Assembly (NCBI GenBank): GCA_032718475.1
Contig: JAUCBJ010000559.1
Span: 1 to 51,289, forward strand
DNA: 51,289 nucleotides
Direction of reading: 5' to 3'
From: Nemertoderma westbladi
Taxonomy: Eukaryota; Xenacoelomorpha; Nemertodermatida; Nemertodermatidae
The position numbers were made by a program, and so were the translations under genes. Shown here one piece after another: positions 46,401 to 51,289 of the stretch. Below the pieces are notes generated by a model. It saw nothing but the letters and a program-made list of their open reading frames with translations, made no database searches and was not told the DNA's origin. Each line of letters begins with the position of its first letter. The stretch's first letter is position 1.

Positions 46401-48002
46401 TGTTCTAAAATATGTTTTGGTCTTTCTGTAGAGTTCATATTGTGGGTAAAATACCGCTTTTTCATAACATTATATTAATGTAATATATTTCAGATATAAT
46501 GATAGAACAATTATTTATTATACAAAATAAATATATAGAAACATGACGTTCAATAAAGTAATAATACATTGTATTTATCTAATAACAACCTCCAAAATTC
46601 TCCTACCACAAATAATTAAGATACTGGTACTTAATTTACTTGAATATTGATAAACTATAAATACACATAAAATAAAAATAAACTCACCACTTGTATGGGC
46701 GTCGCCCACGGCCGAGCGTAAACGTTTCGCGCGCCGCTGCCGTCGGAGGTAGAGAGGCTCCCCGGCGGAGCGACGGCGTGAGGTAGAAGGAGAGGAGGAG
46801 AACGAAAGCTGAGAGAGTTGGAAGGTGGGTGAAGGAGTAGCCGAGTCGTAGATGGTAGGTGAGGTAGCAGTGGGTGTAGTATGGGTCTTCCTAGGGCGGG
46901 TGGTGGTGGTAGCGGTTGGGGTAGTAGGGCGAGGCGTCTTCTTAGGGCGGGTGGTGGTGGTGGGGGTCTTTGGGGAGCGGGAAGTAGGTGGAGAAGTCGA
47001 TGGGCGAGGAGCGATTGGAGAGAAGCGGGAACCGGGAGAAACATTAACTGCGGTTGGGGAGAAAGGAGAAGCGGGGGGAGATAGTTGAGAACGGGGACGA
47101 CGTCGAGAAACAGTAACGAATGGTGAGGGCGGTGGGGTGGTCATCATCGGGGAAACTGGTGGAGTATAATCGGGTGACATAGGGGTGAGGGAGGATTGCG
47201 GGGAGAGAAATCGACGTCGTGGTGATGGTTGGGGAGACGATATGAAACGGGGGGCAGGTTGGGGAGAGGAGATGAAACGGGGGGCAGGTTGGGGAGAGGA
47301 GATGAAACGGGGGGCAGGTTGGGGAGAGGAGATGAAACGGGGGGCAGGTTGGGGAGAGGTGATGAAACTTTGACGCGGGGTAGGTTGGGGAGGGGAGACA
47401 AAACGTTGACGAGGAGCTGGTTGGGGAGATGAGATGAAACTTTGACGCGGGGTAGGTTGGGGAGGGGAGACAAAACGTTGACGAGGAGCTGGTTGGGGAT
47501 GGGATATAAAACGGCGACGAGGGGTAGGTATAGGGACAACAAACTGTGGATGTACTGGTTGAGGAGCAATGTTGCGGAGGGGTCTAACTGTAGGAGGATT
47601 AAAGTGTTGGCGGGGAGCGATGAGACGGTGGTGGAGGGCAGATTGGGAGATTGGCGGAGTACAGACGAGTTGAATACCAAAAGGGGTTAAAAGCGCAGCA
47701 GCAGAGGGCGGTAGAGGAGCGGTGGTGGGTGGAGTTGAGCAAACGGGAGGTCGGTTGGTGATTAGAGGGGCAGTGGCAATGGTAGTGGTAGGTCGTACCG
47801 GTACCGGTAGTCGCACGACCTCGGCAAACGTCCGAGATCGTACCGGTACCGGCACTAGAAGAGGAGTAGTAGCGGTAGGTGGGGCAGGAGGTGGCTGAAG
47901 AGGACTATCCTCAGGTATGTTCCTGAGGGGACAGGTTGGCCTCCGATGGTTTGGCGGACCAACCTTCCCCCCACAACGGCCACAACGTATTTTCTTGACC
48001 AT
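35418..48002 (-). CDS. Helitron-like transposase gene, four exons, OTU-Rep-PIF1-GIY-YIG
   Basis: Exons 48002-46688, 46257-46108, 45289-44969 and 43423-35418 join in frame (1315+150+321+8006 nt = 3,264 codons), all through phase-1 introns with donors GTGAGTTT and AG acceptors. The predicted 3,263-residue protein has a CCHC-like zinc knuckle and Pro-rich region, OTU protease, GGPSSV repeats, Cys/His clusters, a Rep endonuclease with HIH and YLIKY, a PIF1 helicase and a C-terminal GIY-YIG-like domain. Rep plus PIF1 is diagnostic of Helitron-type rolling-circle transposons. Rep would nick and join DNA at its tyrosines, and the helicase would unwind it. The whole frame is intact, suggesting recent activity or constraint. 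A host-domesticated gene is the alternative. A Kozak-neutral ATG at 48002 was chosen. An acceptor 11 nt upstream means the true start may lie in an earlier exon. Confidence 0.8.
43424..44968 (-). other. Intron 3 of the Helitron-like gene
   Basis: AT-rich, 1,545 nt, bounded by GTGAGTTT and TTTTTCAG. It contains an AAAC/CAGA microsatellite (43745-43870). An open frame at 44422-44802 resembles nothing known. Confidence 0.7.
43745..43870. repeat. AAAC and CAGA microsatellite
   Basis: About 60 bp of ACAA/CAAA units are followed by CAGACAGG/CAGACAGA units, within intron 3. Confidence 0.9.
44969..45289 (-). CDS. Helitron-like gene, exon 3 (13-residue repeats)
   Basis: The exon is 321 nt with a phase-1 acceptor CTCCTCAG|CCTC (an alternative AG at 45275 is also in phase) and donor AAACTA|GTGAGTTT. 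It contains five copies of a 39-bp, 13-residue repeat (GSYSIASPSAPPP) between a short start and the GSHC...SQSLGT segment shared with exon 2. Low complexity suggests a disordered linker. Confidence 0.65.
45290..46107 (-). other. Intron 2 of the Helitron-like gene
   Basis: The intron is 818 nt with GT-AG ends. It contains a tRNA-like segment on the minus strand (45600-45660). No other feature seen. Confidence 0.65.
45600..45660 (-). repeat. tRNA-like SINE fragment in intron 2
   Basis: On the minus strand the B box GGTTCGATCCC (45618-45608) is preceded by an A-box-like TGGTTAAATCC. The last base differs from consensus, and no acceptor stem is formed. This fits a tRNA-derived SINE fragment. Confidence 0.5.
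46108..46257 (-). CDS. Helitron-like gene, exon 2
   Basis: The exon is 150 nt, with acceptor TTTGTTTCAG|ACCCGG and donor TTCCG|GTGAGTTT, both phase 1. It encodes 50 residues, Ser/Pro/Thr-rich, ending in a GSHCGMDLSQSIGT segment. That segment is clearly related to the end of exon 3 (GSHCVPDVSQSLGT), so the two exons are duplicates. Confidence 0.7.
46258..46687 (-). other. Intron 1 of the Helitron-like gene
   Basis: AT-rich, 430 nt. It starts GTGAGTTT and ends with a strong T-rich tract and TTTCAG. No other feature seen. Confidence 0.7.
46688..48002 (-). CDS. Helitron-like gene, exon 1 (zinc knuckle, Pro-rich)
   Basis: The first 27 residues hold CX2CX8HX4C (C7, C10, H19, C24), a zinc-knuckle-like motif with an enlarged loop. 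The rest is Pro/Ser/Thr-rich, with a 30-bp in-frame repeat (QPAPRFISSP type, DNA 47220-47480) and a basic, nuclear-localisation-like end (RRQRRAKRLR). The donor is AAGTG|GTGAGTTT, with one coding base left over (phase 1). Upstream of the ATG, a pyrimidine tract and TTATCAG|ACAG acceptor (near 48013) imply a preceding exon. Confidence 0.7.
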
Positions 48003-49180
48003 GATCTGACTGTCTGATAATCGCAGTAATGCAAATAATCGAAAATAATAAGCCAAATAACAAAACAAGTGTAAATGTAATCTGTAAATTATGTTAATCT
48101 GTAAATGAAATATTTACTGTATTTGAGGCCGAATAATATGTCGGTACGCGGTAGGCCTACGGTCAGACTATCAGATGGTAGTGTGAGTGTGCAGAAGACT
48201 GAGAGTAGGGTATACCGGACCGGTCTGCCGGCAGCCGGTACGCCTAGCTAAACAGTTTTTAAATTGACTGCAAAAAGCTGAAAATCCGAACTGGTAAACC
48301 TGTAAACAAAAAGCAGGGGGAACCTTCAGACATATAGACATAGGGCCTAGGTCTAAGTCTAGACATGTTGAGTGGAAAAAAAGGCCAATACCGGCACCCG
48401 GCTCATCTACCTGTCTACAATCTCTGAATATCTATGATTTAGTCTGCCCGAGCCCGTATGCCGTAGGCGTACCGGTAGATTTGTAGAAGGCTCATCTATT
48501 ATTATTTACGAACATGTCACATGTAGCATACCGGTAGCCTACCCGGTGAGCCTAGTCCTTTTCTTGCAGATATGACGAAAAAGTAACCTACCACTAGCGG
48601 CGGCAGTGTGCAGTGACGAAGTGTTGCAGACGGGGCGGGACCGGCGACCGGGCGACCAACAATACTGAATACGGTAGGCTTCAAAACTCGATAGGCCTAC
48701 TGGCCTAGGGCTGTAGGGTAGACTGTTTCTTGCTAACTGCAAAATAATTGGTACCGGTAACCCAAGCAGCCTCGTTTGCCCTGCTGTCTAAGGCAACTGT
48801 GACTCTGGAGTGTGCAGTGTGGTACTTGTACTGCAGTACTAATACCGGTAGGCTCCTACTCAAACAGAGTGGTGGACGCTGAACGTACATGCGCGCAATG
48901 TAAAGACTGAAATACTGAATGAAGGTTCCGTTGGCCGGAAGTAACAGACATCTTGAAACGTCATTAACGTCATTCCACTGCCCATTGGTTGTTTGATCTT
49001 AAGGTATTATATTATAGGGATTTCCCTAATGAAATAACCCTAAATATTTATCCCATTTCAAAATTAGGACAGCTCTATTATTCTAATTAATTCTATTGTA
49101 CCATTCTCATGTGGGATGATATATTATTGGAAAGCAATACAGTAAAACATATTGGCCTATTAAGGTTGCTTCAAGCAGGG
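48003..49180 (-). promoter_or_regulatory. Upstream region of the Helitron-like gene, ACCGGT-rich
   Basis: The palindrome ACCGGT occurs at 48219, 48471, 48530, 48753 and 48844. Three more copies lie in exon 1 (47797, 47803, 47842). This 0.7-kb stretch is GC- and CpG-richer than its surroundings and fits a promoter or 5' UTR region, but no TATA box or start site was fixed. Two short minus-strand frames here are unrecognised. Confidence 0.35.
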
Positions 49181-49460
49181 TAACCTCAAGATGTTTGCAT
49201 CTCGTTTTCAAGGGGGTCCTTCAAATATCAGCTTGTAACATTTGGTAACTTTACATAGAACATATATTAAGGTTGGTTAATGATAACCTCCAAGATAATG
49301 CATCTCGTTTTCATCGCGGTCCTCAAATCAGCAGCTTGTAACATTGAATGGTAATATGAACATAAAACAGATATTTTGTTATTTTGGTTCAGGGTAACCT
49401 AAATATATTGCATCTCGTTTTCAAGGGGGTCCTCAAAACATCAGCTTTTAATACTCAAAT
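49140..49460. repeat. Three diverged ~105-bp tandem repeats
   Basis: The phrase GCATCTCGTTTTCAAGGGGG or a close variant, followed by TCCTCAAA-CAGCTTGTAACATT, recurs near 49197, 49301 and 49409. Each copy is preceded by a GGTAACCT- or GATAACCT-like segment. Confidence 0.85.
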
Positions 49461-50120
49461 TGTTGCAAATACAAAGTCGCAACGAAACAAAGCCCAAACT
49501 GGAAACACTGTTCAACTGATTTCACGAGATAATATTAAGGAGACCACGCGGCCCATCACAATAAACAGACACAATATATTACATTTCGTTATCATACTAT
49601 CAATTATTTATTATTACAGAATTTTGGACTTTGCCACATCACTTGTAAAATTTACAGCAGTAAAGAAAATGTGTCTGTGAATGCGAAACATGAAACCCTG
49701 GGGGCAGCCCTAGGGCTAATGTCTTAGTGACAAACTGAAGGCTCATATCTCTTGGCAATTACTTGGAAGGTTGTAAAGATGCCACTCAAACTAACATGTA
49801 ATGGCGTAGGATATCAACGTAAATTAAGCTCTAAAAAAGAAAGCTTTCTTTATTTATATTTCGCTGAGAAATCATGCCAATTAGAAATTACATGAATCTT
49901 AAACTCTTATATTAACTCTGATATTCATTACAGGATTATATCAGCACTCCCCTTACTTCAACTGGGATTGTGTTAATCGGTTGCACACAGAAGAGTACAA
50001 TCTAAGAATTCAAAACGAAATCAATATCATGAAGTCAATACTGTGAAATCCCATCTATTACCAGTTGCTTAATTTTAGAATAAAATCGACCTGCAAATAG
50101 TGAAGAATTCGTTTTGGAAT
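49461..50120. other. Intergenic, no gene seen
   Basis: AT-rich. A 98-codon open frame overlapping the preceding repeat starts inside repeat sequence and has no recognised similarity. Confidence 0.45.
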
Positions 50121-50139
50121 TTCGAAACCACGCTGGTCC

Positions 50140-50600
50140 GATGCGCGATATCGCGTTTAGTTAATAAATTGAAAACTCCATCAATTTATATGCACCCAGT
50201 AATAAGAACCCGCAATAAATGTAAATATATACATATTATTCTAGAAAAAAATTTCTCAAAAAGTATGAAGTCTTAACATTGGTGACACGAAAATAGCCTA
50301 TTGCGATTCAGGACATTGCGTTTAATATAAAAATCGAAAACCCCATCAAATTACGTAAAGGCGTTAATAAAATATTGCAACTTTTTTGAAATTGATAAAA
50401 TTCTAGAACTGAAAAAAATTATTTTTTGAACGGCGATGTTTGGGGTTTTCAAACATGGACAGTCGGAAAGAGGACATCGAATTGAGTTGAAAATTGAAAA
50501 CCCCATCGAATTTGGACCAACCGTTCCGGAGTTATAGCGGATTGAAAAAAATTTACCCCCCCCAGTCGCCAAAAATTTACAGTAACTGAAAATTTTGAAA
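50140..50600. repeat. Diverged ~163-bp satellite-like repeat
   Basis: A core like GAAAACCCCATCGAATTTGG recurs near 50170, 50335 and 50497. Each is preceded by a GCG(T/A)TT- or ATCGAATT-like segment and followed by poly-A/T. At least three old copies are present. Confidence 0.75.
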
Positions 50601-50732
50601 AAAAAAATTTTTTGCGATATTTTTGATGGCGAATCGATTGGCAGTACTGACTACAAAAAAATTTTTTTTTTAATTTTTGGTCAGAAAAAAAACTATGTAA
50701 AAATACCATGTCTATGTTTGCATTGAGTATTA

Positions 50733-51117
50733 TGTAGGGTAGGGGTGATCTGTCATCTATTCTAAACGGTACCCTACAGAGGTTAACGGTAATTGCTTCA
50801 AGTTAAACGGTGCACTAAGCATTTATGATCGGTATTATAGGATGGCTAACGGTTTTTACCGATAAAATTTACCTACCTTGCAAGCAAATGATCGGTATGA
50901 GGCGTTGGGAATCTTGAGCAAAGCTTATAATACTCATCGGCATAGTAGAAAAGCATACCGTTTAAACACCGTGGCAGTTGGGATCAAACCTTAGAAGGCA
51001 TCGGGAACTTTCGATTCACTAAAGCAGACCGTCCTAAGGCAGGCTACTAACCGTAGAGTATCGTTCAGCATCGTAGATTACCGTTTAGAATGGGGGTCAA
51101 ACTATGCCTCCCCTACA
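50733..51117. mobile_element. MITE-like element with TIRs and TA duplication
   Basis: The ends (TGTAGGG...CCCTACA) are imperfect inverted repeats of about 47 bp that share a 13-bp exact block, ATTCTAAACGGTA. TA flanks both sides (50731-50732, 51118-51119). No coding capacity. The size (385 bp) and TA duplication fit a non-autonomous DNA transposon. Confidence 0.7.
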
Positions 51118-51289
51118 TAACATTGGAAAAATTTTCAAGTAAGAGCGTATAAGTTGGTGAAATTTTATCGCATTCGGTTTGTTGATTTGGTTAAAAGTTT
51201 TGAAAAGTTCTCTTAAATTTCATTATGAAAAATAGAAACAAACGTAACCTTTAGCACTCTACGCAACCGGCACATTTACAGTACTTTTC

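Overview
The window is eukaryotic, most likely from an invertebrate animal, and consists almost entirely of mobile DNA. The evidence is a spliced gene with consensus GT-AG introns, a BEL/Pao LTR retrotransposon, several non-LTR reverse transcriptase fragments, tRNA-like SINE heads, a TIR element and many minisatellites. No ordinary host gene was recognised. The species cannot be named from the sequence.

Caution on contiguity: positions 29214-29266 are two facing copies of a cDNA/gDNA amplification adapter separated by one T. The sequence left of 29214 and right of 29266 may therefore not be neighbours in the genome.

Left part (1-29213). A 32-bp minisatellite (1-381) is followed by a roughly 3.07-kb repeat unit present twice (393-659 plus 7425-10232; and 11131-14198). 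Each unit has a tRNA-like head and the 3' part of a LINE reverse transcriptase between 45-bp perfect inverted repeats. The first unit is split by a minus-strand LTR element (660-7419, TSD GCGTA). That element has almost identical 540-bp LTRs and a long Gag with two zinc knuckles, but no protease, RT or integrase. In place of pol, the 3' half carries 18 short hairpin modules separated by linkers that lack C on the sense strand. A LINE RT pseudogene (10241-11040) lies between the two units. A decayed BEL/Pao element (coding 15049-23623) follows, with Gag, protease, RT, RNase H, integrase and DUF5641 regions. It carries a palindromic 20-bp motif eight times in all three reading frames. Next come ~160-bp CAGA-rich repeats, a LINE endonuclease fragment and a LINE RT (26280-27500, minus). 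Last is a second copy of the gag-only element (28124-29213, plus), cut exactly at the adapter.

Right part (29267-51289). AT-rich DNA with two minisatellites precedes one large minus-strand gene (48002 to 35418). Four exons splice in phase 1 to give a predicted 3,263-residue Helitron-type protein. Its order is a CCHC-like zinc knuckle and Pro-rich region, an OTU cysteine protease domain, a Gly-Pro-Ser repeat, zinc-binding clusters, an HUH Rep nuclease, a PIF1 helicase and a C-terminal GIY-YIG-like domain. Upstream are an ACCGGT-rich stretch, two diverged tandem repeats and a 385-bp TIR element with TA duplications.

The genes do not form a pathway. The best candidates for new biology are the split Helitron-like gene, the gag-only LTR family with its hairpin array, and the frame-independent palindromic motif in the BEL element.
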